A stretch of 44,121 bases of DNA. It comes from Microbacterium sp. Au-Mic1 (lineage in GTDB: Bacteria > Actinomycetota > Actinomycetes > Actinomycetales > Microbacteriaceae). Where the stretch lies: contig NZ_JAJTTF010000018.1 of assembly GCF_021341785.1 (NCBI RefSeq), forward strand, positions 1-44,121, in the 5' to 3' direction. Shown here in pieces: positions 31,331 through 40,375 of the stretch. Within the stretch, counting starts at the first letter, position 1. Each line of letters starts with the position of its first letter. Position numbers and translations under genes: made by a program. The notes beneath the pieces were generated by a model. The model searched no databases and was not told the origin of the DNA. It saw nothing but the letters and a program-made list of their open reading frames with translations.

Positions 31331-33385
31331 ATGACCGACCACACCCTTTCACCGAACGATGCCGCGCCCGCGTCGGGGCGGAGCGACGCCGACCTCGTGC
31401 TGCGCAGCCGCTCGGGCGATGCTGACGCGTTCGCCGAACTGTGGCGCCGGCACTACGCGTCGGGCATCACCGTGGCGCGGTCCGTCACCAGCACCTTCGA
31501 CGCCGACGACCTCGTGCAGGAGGCCTTCGCCAAGATCTACCAGGCCATCCAGAAGGGCGGCGGGCCGACCGGCTCCTTCCGCGCCTATCTGTTCACGAGC
31601 ATCCGCAACACCGCGGCCGGCTGGGGCCGTGCTCGGCGCGAGGCCCCGATCGACGAGCTCGACACCGTCGCCGATCCCTCCTCGACCGAGCAGGCCGCGA
31701 ACGACGCCCTCGACCACAGCCTGTCCGCGAAGGCCTTCCGCAGCCTGCCGTCGCGCTGGCAGGAGGTGCTCTGGTACTCCGAGATCGAGCAGATGAAGCC
31801 GGCCGAGATCGCGCCGCTGCTCGGCATGACCGCGGGAGCGACCGCGCAGCTCGCCTTCCGGGCACGCGAGGGCCTGCGTGAGGCCTGGATCCAGGCGCAC
31901 CTGAGCACCGCCGAGCCCGGATCGGTCTGCGAGTGGACCATCGAGCGCCTGGGCGCCTATTCGCGCGGCAACCTCGGCGCGCGCGACCGCGCCAAGCTGG
32001 AGAACCATCTCGGCGAGTGCGCACGCTGCCTGATCGTCGCGGCCGAGGCCAAGGAGGTCTCGCACCGTCTCGCGTTCGTGCTGCTTCCGCTGGTGCTCGG
32101 CATCGGCGGCTCCGGCGCCTATCTCGCGATGCTGCAGAGCGGATCCGCTCCGGTCGTCGCCCTCGCGGCGATGCCGTCGAGCGTCGTGCAGGGCGCCGTC
32201 GTCGCCGGATCCGCCGGCGCCGGTGCGGCGGGAGCCGCTGCCCACGTCGCCGGATCGGCTGCGGCCGGCTCAGGAGGCACCACAGGTTCCACGGGTGGCG
32301 CGGTCGCCGGCTTCGGCGCCCTGGTCGGCGCGGGGTCGGCGGCACTGGTGATCGCCGGCGCGATCGTCGCCGCGGCCGTGGTGCCCGGGCTCACCGCGAA
32401 CCCCGCCTCCACCTCGGCCCCCTCCGCCTCGGATCAGGGCGACTCCAGCATCGTGGCCCAGATGTCGCCGCCGGCCAGCGGTCCGCTCACGCAGCCCGCC
32501 CCAGCGGATCCGGCGCCCGACCCCGCCCCGCGGCCGGAGAAGCCGAAGCCGATCGTGAGCGTCCCGGTCGAGGTCCCGAAGAACGTGCCCGCGAGCGACC
32601 CCGCACCCGTCCCGGTGGAGCCGACCACTCCCGTCGAGCCGGGCAAACCCGGTACGGACCCGGGCACAGACCCCGGAACGGATCCCGGTACAGACCCCGG
32701 CACCGACCCGGGTACAGACCCGGGTACAGACCCAGGTACAGACCCCGGCACGGACCCCGGAACCGATCCCGGTACCGGTCCCGCCTTCTCGTGGGGCACG
32801 GCGACCTTCGTGATCGACGACAACCTCCACACCCACGTCCTGATCCCGCTCACGGGCACGCCCGGTACGATCATCCAGGTCTGGATCAAGGGACGGCCCG
32901 CGCGCGGCGCTCAGGTCGTGCTGGACGCCGCCGGCGCCGGCACGGCGGACATCCGCCCGACTGCCGCCGAGATCCTCTTCAACGCCACCGTGAAGCTGCG
33001 CTCCGTGATCGACGGCTCGCCGGGAGCCTGGCGGACGACGACCCTGGCCGCGCTGGCCGTGACGGGCGCGACGTCCGACCAGGCGGGCACTCCGGCGGAC
33101 CCGGGGACGACGCCCGCCCCGCCCGCGACGCCCCCGGTCGAGACGCCGGGGACCGGCGCCCAGCCCGCGTCGACCCCGACCGTTCCCGTGCCCGCCCCGG
33201 CACCTGTCGAGCCGGCACCGGCACCGGCACCGGCACCGGCACCGGCACCGGCCGAGACTGTCGTGCCCGCTCCGGACCAGACCGCGCCCGCACCGACCGC
33301 TCCGGAATCGGTCGCCCCGACGACCGCACCGGCGACCGTTGTCGACCCGCCGGCGCCCGCGGTCGCCCCCGCGCCCGGCGCGTAG
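31331..33385 (+). CDS. ECF-like sigma factor fused to a zinc-binding anti-sigma-like segment, membrane helices and repeat-rich tail
   Basis: In this 684-residue protein, residues about 30-100 are sigma region 2 (DADDLVQEAFAKIYQ) and about 128-182 are sigma region 4. C200 and then H226-x3-C230-x2-C233 (HLGECARC) resemble the ZAS zinc finger of anti-sigma factors. Hydrophobic segments follow at about 247-268 and 326-352, with a Gly/Ala-rich stretch between. Beyond are a Pro-rich stalk, ten GTDP repeats (441-480), a beta-rich domain (about 486-575) and a Pro/Ala/Thr tail. It reads as a membrane-tethered sigma factor carrying its own inhibitor and an outside domain. Similar fused ECF groups are known in actinobacteria; release mechanism and regulon are unknown. 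Confidence 0.82.
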   Translation: MTDHTLSPNDAAPASGRSDADLVLRSRSGDADAFAELWRRHYASGITVARSVTSTFDADDLVQEAFAKIYQAIQKGGGPTGSFRAYLFTSIRNTAAGWGRARREAPIDELDTVADPSSTEQAANDALDHSLSAKAFRSLPSRWQEVLWYSEIEQMKPAEIAPLLGMTAGATAQLAFRAREGLREAWIQAHLSTAEPGSVCEWTIERLGAYSRGNLGARDRAKLENHLGECARCLIVAAEAKEVSHRLAFVLLPLVLGIGGSGAYLAMLQSGSAPVVALAAMPSSVVQGAVVAGSAGAGAAGAAAHVAGSAAAGSGGTTGSTGGAVAGFGALVGAGSAALVIAGAIVAAAVVPGLTANPASTSAPSASDQGDSSIVAQMSPPASGPLTQPAPADPAPDPAPRPEKPKPIVSVPVEVPKNVPASDPAPVPVEPTTPVEPGKPGTDPGTDPGTDPGTDPGTDPGTDPGTDPGTDPGTDPGTDPGTGPAFSWGTATFVIDDNLHTHVLIPLTGTPGTIIQVWIKGRPARGAQVVLDAAGAGTADIRPTAAEILFNATVKLRSVIDGSPGAWRTTTLAALAVTGATSDQAGTPADPGTTPAPPATPPVETPGTGAQPASTPTVPVPAPAPVEPAPAPAPAPAPAPAETVVPAPDQTAPAPTAPESVAPTTAPATVVDPPAPAVAPAPGA
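32651..32770 (+). repeat. 12-bp minisatellite coding for ten GTDP units
   Basis: Ten in-frame 12-base units encode Gly-Thr-Asp-Pro with synonymous variation at third positions (for example ACAGACCCCGGA versus ACGGATCCCGGT). The array forms a stalk segment in the sigma-fusion protein and could change length by slippage or recombination. Confidence 0.9.
33214..33253 (+). repeat. GGCACC hexamer array coding for Pro-Ala repeats
   Basis: About six near-identical GGCACC units encode alternating Ala-Pro in the C-terminal tail of the sigma-fusion protein. Pure hexamer repeats of this kind can vary in copy number without breaking frame. Confidence 0.85.
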
Positions 33386-33388
33386 AAT
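33383..33388 (+). promoter_or_regulatory. Probable -10 box (TAGAAT) overlapping the sigma-gene stop codon
   Basis: TAGAAT begins at the TAG stop codon of the sigma gene and lies seven bases before ATG 33396, with no SD between. Confidence 0.5.
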
Positions 33389-33395
33389 TGTCGGC

Positions 33396-33797
33396 ATGTC
33401 CGCCGACACCCCTACCCAGACCCCTGGAGCGGCCGCATCGCTCCCCCTGCAGCAGGGTGTGCTCCCCCGCGCCACCGCGCTCGACATCGTGCGCGTGATC
33501 GTCCTGGTCGCCGCGCTCGCGTCTCTCGTACTGTGGGGCCTCGCCGTGTGGACCCTGCCGTGGAACCTCGTCGCAGCGATCGGCGCACCGGTGATCACGC
33601 TGCTGCTGTGGGCGCTGTTCCTCTCCCCGCGCCCGGTGCTGGTCGTCCACCCGTTCGTGCGGGCCGCGGTCGAACTCCTCCTCTATGCCGCCGTGACCGT
33701 CGCCTGGTGGACGATGGGACAGGCCTGGATCGGGCTCGGCTTCGCCGTCGTCGCGATCGCCACGGGGCTCATGGCCGGCCGCCGCGCGCTGTCCTGA
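33396..33797 (+). CDS. YrdB/DUF2568-like four-helix membrane protein
   Basis: The 133-residue protein has a Pro/Thr-rich N-terminus and four membrane segments (about 29-50, 54-73, 83-103, 106-128), matching the small YrdB/DUF2568 family of unknown function (WNLVAAIGAPV, LWALFLSPRP, VELLLYAAV). A leaderless promoter box overlaps the preceding stop codon, so it may be expressed independently of the sigma gene. The next gene starts nine bases after its stop. Confidence 0.75.
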   Translation: MSADTPTQTPGAAASLPLQQGVLPRATALDIVRVIVLVAALASLVLWGLAVWTLPWNLVAAIGAPVITLLLWALFLSPRPVLVVHPFVRAAVELLLYAAVTVAWWTMGQAWIGLGFAVVAIATGLMAGRRALS

Positions 33798-33805
33798 GGC
33801 CGCCG

Positions 33806-35239
33806 GTGCACGTCACCGTCCTGGATCGGCTCCGCACCGCGCTGGGCGACCGCGTCGACACCACGGACGCCGCTCTCGACGCCGCCCGCGCCGACCGCTC
33901 CGGGCATGCCTCACCGACCGCACCCCTCGCGGTGGTGCACGCCGAATCGACCTCCGATGTGCAGGCGACGCTTCGCATCGCACAGGAGACCCGCACGCCC
34001 GTCGTGGTGCGCGGCGCAGGCACCGGCCTGGCGGGCGCCGCGATCGCCGGCGCCGGGGAGATCGTCCTGTCCACGCTGCGCATGCGCCGCGTGCTCGAGA
34101 TCCGTCCCGACAACCTCCTCGCCGTGGTGGAACCGGGGATCCTCAACGCCGAGCTCGACGCGCTCCTGGCCGAGCACGGACTGTGGTGGCCGCCCGACCC
34201 CGCCAGCCGCGACATCTCCACGATCGGCGGCAACATCGCCACCGGCGCGGGCGGCCTGCTGTGCGCCAAGTACGGCGTGGTGCGCGACGCCGTGCTCGCG
34301 ATCGACCTCGTGCTCGCGGACGGCCGTCTGCTGCACCTGGGGCACCGCAGCGTGAAGGGCGTGACGGGCCTCGACCTCACCTCGCTCGTGATCGGATCCG
34401 AAGGGCGGCTCGGCGTGATCGTCGGCGCCACCCTGAAACTGCGCCGCATCGTGCCCGGCAGCCCGTGCACGATCGTCGCGACCTTTCCGGCCGTCCGCGA
34501 CGCCGCCCGCGGATCCGCAGCCGTCACGGCCTCGGGAGCGGAGCCCGCGATCATGGAGCTCATGGATGCGCGCTGCCTCGCCGCCGTGCATGCGCTGCTC
34601 GAGCTGGATCCGCCGGCCGACGGGGTGGCGCAGCTGACGATCCAGACCGACGGACGCTCCGCCGCGGTCGAGGCGGAGCAGATCGCCACGGTGCTGCGCG
34701 CATCCGGGGGGACCGTGACGGTGACCGACGACCCCGCGCAGGGCGAGGAGCTGCTGCGGATCCGTCGTTCGATGCACGCCGCGATGGCCGCCCTGGGCAC
34801 CACCCTCATCGAGGACGTCTCCGTGCCGCGCAGCGCACTGCCCGCGATGTTCGACGAGATCGCGCGCATCGAGCAGGAGTACGCGATCGAGATCCCCACG
34901 GTCGCTCACGCCGGCGACGGCAACCTGCATCCCAACTTCATCGTGCAGAGCCCGGAGATCCCCGAGCGGATCTGGCAGGCTGCGGACGACCTGTTCCGTG
35001 CCGCCATGCGTCTGGGCGGCACGCTCACCGGCGAGCACGGCATCGGGATCCTCAAGAGCCGCTGGCTCGCCGAGGAGCTCGGCGAGGACCAGTGGGAGCT
35101 GCAGCGCGACATCGTGCGCGCGTTCGATCCGGCAGGCATCCTGGCGCCCGGCCGGGTCTTCGCACCTCGCCCCGCCGGAGCGGGCGCCGCGGCGCCGGAC
35201 GATGAGATGCCGGACCGAACGGAGGAGTCCCATGCCTGA
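33806..35239 (+). CDS. FAD-linked 2-hydroxyacid oxidase/dehydrogenase, GlcD-like
   Basis: The 477-residue protein has an N-terminal FAD-binding-4 domain (about 40-220, with VVRGAGTGLAGAAIAG and ISTIGGNIATGAGG) and a FAD-oxidase C domain ending GEHGIGILKSRWL, as in glycolate oxidase GlcD and D-lactate dehydrogenases. VAHAGDGNLHPN carries the metal-binding histidine. No GlcE/GlcF partners are present, so D-lactate or another D-2-hydroxyacid is as likely as glycolate. GTG 33806 is the best start, since it follows the YrdB-like gene directly. Its end overlaps the Nudix gene by 8 bases. Confidence 0.87.
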   Translation: MHVTVLDRLRTALGDRVDTTDAALDAARADRSGHASPTAPLAVVHAESTSDVQATLRIAQETRTPVVVRGAGTGLAGAAIAGAGEIVLSTLRMRRVLEIRPDNLLAVVEPGILNAELDALLAEHGLWWPPDPASRDISTIGGNIATGAGGLLCAKYGVVRDAVLAIDLVLADGRLLHLGHRSVKGVTGLDLTSLVIGSEGRLGVIVGATLKLRRIVPGSPCTIVATFPAVRDAARGSAAVTASGAEPAIMELMDARCLAAVHALLELDPPADGVAQLTIQTDGRSAAVEAEQIATVLRASGGTVTVTDDPAQGEELLRIRRSMHAAMAALGTTLIEDVSVPRSALPAMFDEIARIEQEYAIEIPTVAHAGDGNLHPNFIVQSPEIPERIWQAADDLFRAAMRLGGTLTGEHGIGILKSRWLAEELGEDQWELQRDIVRAFDPAGILAPGRVFAPRPAGAGAAAPDDEMPDRTEESHA

Positions 35240-35645
35240 CATCCATGTCTCGGCCGCGATCATCACCGACACGGCAGGGCGCGTACTGGTGGTGCGCAAG
35301 CAGGGCACCGAACGGTTCATGCAGCCCGGCGGCAAGCCGGAGGCCGGTGAGACCGCGGCGCAGACCCTCGCTCGCGAACTGCACGAGGAGCTCGGGCTCC
35401 TCGTCGATGAGGACGCGCTGCGCCCGCTCGGCGTGTTCGTCTCGGCCGCTGCGAACGAGCCCGGTCACCGCGTGGTCGCGACCGCGTTCGCCACATCCGC
35501 CGAGCCCGGCGACGTGCAGGTGCAGGCCGAGCTCGCCGAGCTCCGCTGGATCACCCCGGCCGATGCGGAGTCGCTTCCGCTGGCGCCGCTCAGCGAGGAG
35601 CACCTGCTCCCCCTGGCCTGGCCGGGGCTTCTCCCCGATCGCTGA
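35232..35645 (+). CDS. Nudix hydrolase
   Basis: The 137-residue protein contains a complete Nudix box, GKPEAGE-(x7)-RELHEELGL, at about residues 33-55, which binds Mg and the pyrophosphate of NDP-X substrates. GGAGGAG precedes the ATG, which lies within the end of the GlcD-like gene, so the two are coupled. The substrate is undetermined; MutT-like sanitising or a general nucleotide-sugar/CoA role are both possible. It converges with nagB after 21 bases. Confidence 0.9.
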   Translation: MPDIHVSAAIITDTAGRVLVVRKQGTERFMQPGGKPEAGETAAQTLARELHEELGLLVDEDALRPLGVFVSAAANEPGHRVVATAFATSAEPGDVQVQAELAELRWITPADAESLPLAPLSEEHLLPLAWPGLLPDR

Positions 35646-35666
35646 GCGTCGACGTGCCGGATCCGG

Positions 35667-36446
35667 TCAGATCCCCTGCCAGGCCGGCTTGTTCGCGAAG
35701 GTGTAGCGGTAGTAGTCGGCGAGCTTCAGCTTCGACGCCGCGGCCTCGTCCACGACCACCGTCGCATGCGGATGCAGCTGGATCGCCGAGGCCGGCATGA
35801 AGGCGGAGAGCGGCCCCTCGACGGCATCCGCGATGGCCTGCGCCTTGCCCTCGCCGTAAGCGAGCAGCACGAGGTGGCGGGCCTCCAGGATCGTGCCGAG
35901 GCCCTGGGTGATGCAGTGCCGCGGCACCTGCGCGAGCGAGTCGAAGAAGCGCGCGTTGTCCTCGCGGGTCTGCTCCGTGAGGGTCTTGACCCTGGTGCGC
36001 GACGCGAACGAGCTGCCGGGCTCGTTGAACCCGATGTGGCCGTCGGTGCCGATGCCGAGCAGCTGCAGGTCGACTCCGCCTGCCGCCCGGATCTTGGCGT
36101 CGTACTCGGCGCCGGCGTGCTCGATCCCATCCTCGGATCCGTCCGGCACATGGACCAGCGCCGGAGTCAGGCCGAGCGGCTCGACGACCTCGCGCGTGAT
36201 CACGGACCGGTAGCTCTCCGGGTGGGAGGGGTCGATGCCGACGTACTCGTCCAGGGCGAAACCGCGCACGCGCGAGACGTCGGCGTCGGCGAGCCGAGCG
36301 CGCAGGGCCGAGTAGACCGGCAGCGGGGTGGATCCGGTTGCGAGCCCGAGCACCGCGTCCGAGCGGCGGGCGATGAGCCGTGCGATCTCGGCGGCGACCA
36401 GTTCGCCGGCAGCGGCGGAGTTCTCGACGATGACGACTTCGGCCAT
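35667..36446 (-). CDS. nagB: Glucosamine-6-phosphate deaminase
   Basis: NagB converts glucosamine-6-phosphate to fructose-6-phosphate and ammonia. The 259-residue enzyme has FALDEYVGIDPSHPESY (about 63-79, with the catalytic Asp) and GIGTDGHIGFNEPGSS (about 131-146, with the Asp-His-Glu relay). GAGGGAG lies before the ATG. It is the last gene of an operon with the ROK kinase and ROK repressor, 63 bases after the kinase stop, and completes the route begun by the hexosaminidase-nagA operon. Confidence 0.96.
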   Translation of the reverse strand: MAEVVIVENSAAAGELVAAEIARLIARRSDAVLGLATGSTPLPVYSALRARLADADVSRVRGFALDEYVGIDPSHPESYRSVITREVVEPLGLTPALVHVPDGSEDGIEHAGAEYDAKIRAAGGVDLQLLGIGTDGHIGFNEPGSSFASRTRVKTLTEQTREDNARFFDSLAQVPRHCITQGLGTILEARHLVLLAYGEGKAQAIADAVEGPLSAFMPASAIQLHPHATVVVDEAAASKLKLADYYRYTFANKPAWQGI

Positions 36447-36509
36447 GGGGTGCTCCCTCGTAGGTGTCGGTGGCGTGGATTCTGAGTGCGGGTCGACCTG
36501 ACGCCGTGC

Positions 36510-37436
36510 TCAGACGAGTTCGGCGGGCAGCCGCGCGGCTCCCACCAGCGCGGCTCCGAGCGCGGCGGCAGGGGATCCGATCGGCAGCAGCTCGATCCTC
36601 TCATCCAGCCGCAGCGAGCCGATGAACGGCGACTCCGCGCTCTCCTGGCGCAGCCGTCGCACGATGTCGTCCAGCAGGCGTTCACCGAGGGCGGTGACCC
36701 CGCCGCCGATCACGACCGTCTCGATGTCGGCCCCGAGCACGAGGCTGCGGACCGCGGAGGCCGCACCGAACGCGATGCCCTCGCGCAGCTCCAGGGCGAA
36801 CGCGTCGCCGTCCTCGGCGAGGTCGAAGATGTCGCGGAGGGGCAGCTCGCCGCCTCTCCCCCAGGCCTTGCTCACGGCGCCGCCGCCGCAGAAGGTCTCG
36901 ATGCAGCCGCGCTGCCCGCAGCCGCACACGCGCCCGCGAGGGTCGACGGAAAGATGCCCGACCTCGCCGGCCGTGCCTCGCGCGCCGCGCCACAGCGCCC
37001 CGTCGATGACGATCCCCGCGGCGACCCCGGTGCCGAGGTTCAGGTAGGCCATCGAGTGCGCGTCGCCGCGCAGCGATCCGGCGCCGAGCGCCGCGGCCTT
37101 CACATCGTTCTCCACGGAGACGGGGACGGGCAGGCGGACGCGCACGGCGTCGGCGAGGTCCAGCTCGGTCACGCCGAGGTTGACCGCATGCAGCACCCGG
37201 CCGGCATCGGCGTCGATGAGGCCCGGGATCCCGATGCCGACCGATGCCACGTCCGAGACCGGGAAGCCACCCGCGTCGGCGAGAGCGGCGACGGCGTCGT
37301 GCACGGCGGCGACGACGGCGTGATCGCCCCACCCCGTCGGAATGCGGGTGCGGGCGAGGATCTCGCCGTCCGAGGCGAGGGCGAGCGCGTCGATCTTGGT
37401 TCCGCCGACGTCGAGGCCGACCCGGATCGCACTCAC
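36510..37436 (-). CDS. ROK family sugar kinase (glucokinase/GlcNAc-kinase-like)
   Basis: The 308-residue protein has the phosphate-1 motif DVGGTK (9-14), the catalytic base in VENDVKAAAL (D111), GTGVAAG and the ROK zinc site H161 with C171-x-C173-x4-C178. The E158-x2-H161 pattern favours N-acetylated hexoses (GlcNAc or ManNAc) or glucose. Lying between nagB and a ROK repressor, a GlcNAc kinase making the NagA substrate from hexosaminidase-released sugar is the natural reading, but the substrate is inferred. The GTG start overlaps the repressor stop in a GTGA. Confidence 0.9.
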   Translation of the reverse strand: MSAIRVGLDVGGTKIDALALASDGEILARTRIPTGWGDHAVVAAVHDAVAALADAGGFPVSDVASVGIGIPGLIDADAGRVLHAVNLGVTELDLADAVRVRLPVPVSVENDVKAAALGAGSLRGDAHSMAYLNLGTGVAAGIVIDGALWRGARGTAGEVGHLSVDPRGRVCGCGQRGCIETFCGGGAVSKAWGRGGELPLRDIFDLAEDGDAFALELREGIAFGAASAVRSLVLGADIETVVIGGGVTALGERLLDDIVRRLRQESAESPFIGSLRLDERIELLPIGSPAAALGAALVGAARLPAELV

Positions 37437-38584
37437 GAGACGCCCAGCTGGCCGGACAGGACCATCACCGCTGCCCCGCGCAGCACGATGTCATCCTGTG
37501 CGGTGAGCCGGATCGCGACGTCGTCGAACACGCCCTCCAGTGTGCGCTCGGTGAGGGTGCGCGTGGCGGCCTCGATGAGCGTGCCGGCGAGCAGGTCGGC
37601 CGGACCGGACAGCACGATCTCCGAGAGGTCGAGCGCGGCGACGATGGGCGCGATGGCGACGCCGAGCCGCGTTCCGGCCTCACGCAGCACCTGCTCCTCG
37701 GATGCCGGGTCCTCGGCGATGCGCGCGCGCAGCCGCGACGCGCTCAGCCAGGCCTCCAGGCATCCGTCCTTGCCGCACGCGCAGCGCGGCCCGCCGTCGG
37801 TGCCGACGACGACGTGGCCGATCTCCCCCGCCGCGAAGCGGCTCCCCACGAGGGGCTGACTGTCGGAGATCAGCCCTGCGCCCACGCCGCGGCCGATCTT
37901 GATCAGCAGCATGTCGGGACGGGCCTGACCGAAGGTGTACTCGGCGAGCACCGCGGCGTTCGCGTCGTTGCGCACCAGCACCGGCAGATCCAGGGCTGCG
38001 CTGAGCAGGCGCTCGAGCGGGAAGTCGCTCCAGTCCAGGTTGGGCGAGTTCAGCACCATCCCGTCCGGGCGGACGATCCCGGGAGCGCCGACGCCGATGC
38101 CGAGCACCGGCACAGTGGACAGCTCGACCAGCTCCGCGGCAAGGGAGCGGACCGCTTCGTACGCGGCCGCACCGCCGCTCGGACGAGGCAGGTCGCGGCG
38201 CTCGAGCACCACGCCGTCCAGGCTCATGAGCGCCCCCTCGAAGTCGCCGGGGCCGGACAGGTCGAGACCGACGATGCGGTGGCCGTCGCGATCGATGTCG
38301 ATGAGGATGGGCGGCTTCCCCGGACCGGTGGTCTCGCGGATGCCCTTCTCCACGACGATGCCGTCATGGATGAACTCGCCGACCAGGTCGGAGATCGTCA
38401 CGCGGGTGAGGCCCGTCTCCCGGGAGAGGTCGGCCCGGCTCATCGCCCCGGAGTGATAGAGCGTCTGCAGCACCAGCGCGCGATTGTGCCCGCGGGCGTG
38501 CTCGGGAAGCACCTTGGTGCTCGTGCGCAGCTTGCCCGCGGACCCGAAGCGGTGCGGGCTGCTCTCGCCGCTCTCCGCGTTCAT
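37433..38584 (-). CDS. ROK family transcriptional repressor (NagC/XylR type)
   Basis: The 383-residue protein has an N-terminal winged helix-turn-helix (about residues 35-85; MSRADLSRETGLTRVTISDLV) and a ROK sugar-binding domain with the CACGKDGC zinc motif. The ATP-binding DxGGT is degenerate (DLSGPGD), as in regulators that no longer phosphorylate. ATG 38584 is chosen as the ORF otherwise runs into the promoter; the SD is weak. It probably represses its own operon through the 19-bp dyad upstream and responds to GlcNAc or its 6-phosphate. Confidence 0.9.
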   Translation of the reverse strand: MNAESGESSPHRFGSAGKLRTSTKVLPEHARGHNRALVLQTLYHSGAMSRADLSRETGLTRVTISDLVGEFIHDGIVVEKGIRETTGPGKPPILIDIDRDGHRIVGLDLSGPGDFEGALMSLDGVVLERRDLPRPSGGAAAYEAVRSLAAELVELSTVPVLGIGVGAPGIVRPDGMVLNSPNLDWSDFPLERLLSAALDLPVLVRNDANAAVLAEYTFGQARPDMLLIKIGRGVGAGLISDSQPLVGSRFAAGEIGHVVVGTDGGPRCACGKDGCLEAWLSASRLRARIAEDPASEEQVLREAGTRLGVAIAPIVAALDLSEIVLSGPADLLAGTLIEAATRTLTERTLEGVFDDVAIRLTAQDDIVLRGAAVMVLSGQLGVS

Positions 38585-38617
38585 CGGGCGACGCTGCTCA
38601 TCCGTGGGACCATGTTT

Positions 38618-38636
38618 GTTAGTACACCTTACGAAC
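38618..38636. promoter_or_regulatory. Candidate ROK operator
   Basis: GTTAGTA (38618-38624) and TACGAAC (38630-38636) form a near-perfect dyad with a 5-bp spacer in the AT-rich segment 34 bases before the repressor start. TTGATT (38650-38645, minus strand) is a plausible -35 nearby. Confidence 0.55.
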
Positions 38637-38867
38637 GGGGTGAAAATCAAGCCCTATCGCGCGTGGCGCGAGTCGGGGTTACCCGAACGTTACCGGATCC
38701 GGGTTCGAGCACCGCGTGTTTCCCGCGCGCGGCGCCGTACGGCCGCGCGGGAGGACCGCCGATCCCGCACATGCCCGCCCGCCCTTGTGCTTCCGTTGCC
38801 GTTTTGTGATATGGCATCCCGTATCCTTGAAAGACTGACAGCGCTCAAGGGCAAGGGGGGTGTGCAC

Positions 38868-40346
38868 GTGACGGATCTGGTGACGGCAGCGGGGGCTCCG
38901 ACCGAGGAGAACACGATCGTCGACGGCACGGACGCGACCACGGAGGCCGCGACCGGAGACGGCGCGGGCGACCGACCCGTGGAGTGGGCGCCCGCCGATG
39001 AGCCTGCGCGCAAGAAGCGCCACGTCGGGCGCTGGGTGGGCATCGGCCTCGGCGCGCTCGTGCTGGGACTCGGCGCCGCGTCGATGATCCTCATCGCGCC
39101 CGGCACCACGATCGCCGGAGTGCCGGTCGGCGGAATGACGCCCGGCGCCGCGGCAGAGGCGGTCAGCAACCACATCGGCGCCATGCAGATCACGCTCGCG
39201 GGCGAGGGCGACGGCAAGCGCGTCACCGGATCCGACCTGGGTGCGCACGTGGACGCGACGAAGCTCGCCGACAAGGCCTTCGCCGAGCGGCCGATGTGGA
39301 ACATCACCAGCTGGATGTCCGCCCCGATCGCCGGCACGATCACCCTCGACGACCGCGCCGCCGAACACGCGCTGCGCGCGCAGGTGCCCACGGTCTACCA
39401 GGACGCGACCGACGCCACCGTCGCCTTCCATGGCACCGGCTACACGGCGACGCCCGCGAAGGACGGATCCGGCATCGACCTCAAGGCCCTCACGGCGGCG
39501 ATCGCGTCTGCCGCGGAGAAGGGGCGGAGCTCCCTCACGTTCGAGGCGAAGGCGGCCCCGGTGGCCCCGGCCATCAGCGACAAGACCGCCGCGGCCACTG
39601 TGACCGAGCTCAACACCATGCTCTCCACGATCGGCTTCTACGTCGGCGCCGAGCGCACGGTGCCCGTGGACGCGGCGACGGCCGCCGGATGGCTCACCCT
39701 CACGCCCGAGGACGGCAAGCTCGCGATCACGGCGAACCAGGCCGCGATCCAGAAGAGCGTCGACGCGCTCGCGGCGACGGTCAACCGCGCACCGGTCAAC
39801 GCGACGACGGTCGTGAACTCCTCGGGCGAGGTGCTCGACGACATCACTCCGGGCGTCACGGGCCGTCAGCTCGGCGACGTCTCCGGAGCCGCGGCGGCGT
39901 TCGCCGCACAGATCGCGAAGGGCAACGGCACCTTCGCCCTGCCGGTCAAGGACACCCCCTTCGCCTCGACCTCGCTGCTGCGCAAGGTCGACGTGAACCT
40001 CAGCACCGAGACGCTGACCGTCACCGAGAACGGCAACGTCGTCGACTCGTGGCTGATCTCCTCGGGCCGCGGCGACTTCGCGACGCACACCGGATCCTTC
40101 ACCGTGAACTGGAAGCTCGACAGCCAGAACATGGGCAACACCGACCTCACCAAGGCGCCGTACTACTACCAGCCCGACGTGAAGTGGGTCATGTACTTCA
40201 ACGGGGACGAGGCGCTGCACGGCGTGTACTGGCACGACAACTGGGGCACCCCGATGAGCCACGGCTGCGTCGGCATGCCGGAGTGGCGCGCCGAGTGGCT
40301 GTTCGACTGGACTCCGCAGGGCACCGAGGTCAACGTCCACTACTGA
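38868..40346 (+). CDS. L,D-transpeptidase (YkuD) with membrane anchor and peptidoglycan-binding domain
   Basis: The enzyme forms 3-3 cross-links in peptidoglycan or attaches proteins to it. The 492-residue protein has an acidic cytoplasmic N-terminus, one membrane helix (about 54-76), two repeated PG_binding_4-like domains (about 80-340) and a C-terminal YkuD domain with H451 and the catalytic SHGC at 464-467. GTG 38868 is preferred because AAGGGGGG lies seven bases upstream; GTG 38862 and ATG 38811 are in frame but have worse spacing. The 283 bases before it hold the repressor promoter and no gene. Confidence 0.88.
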   Translation: MTDLVTAAGAPTEENTIVDGTDATTEAATGDGAGDRPVEWAPADEPARKKRHVGRWVGIGLGALVLGLGAASMILIAPGTTIAGVPVGGMTPGAAAEAVSNHIGAMQITLAGEGDGKRVTGSDLGAHVDATKLADKAFAERPMWNITSWMSAPIAGTITLDDRAAEHALRAQVPTVYQDATDATVAFHGTGYTATPAKDGSGIDLKALTAAIASAAEKGRSSLTFEAKAAPVAPAISDKTAAATVTELNTMLSTIGFYVGAERTVPVDAATAAGWLTLTPEDGKLAITANQAAIQKSVDALAATVNRAPVNATTVVNSSGEVLDDITPGVTGRQLGDVSGAAAAFAAQIAKGNGTFALPVKDTPFASTSLLRKVDVNLSTETLTVTENGNVVDSWLISSGRGDFATHTGSFTVNWKLDSQNMGNTDLTKAPYYYQPDVKWVMYFNGDEALHGVYWHDNWGTPMSHGCVGMPEWRAEWLFDWTPQGTEVNVHY

Positions 40347-40375
40347 ACGAGGGATCTCACAGGATCCGCTTCGGA

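Noticed and set aside
32651..32770. Array that might be taken for a CRISPR or intergenic tandem repeat
   Set aside because: Units are 12 bp without spacers and stay in frame as GTDP, so it is a coding minisatellite.
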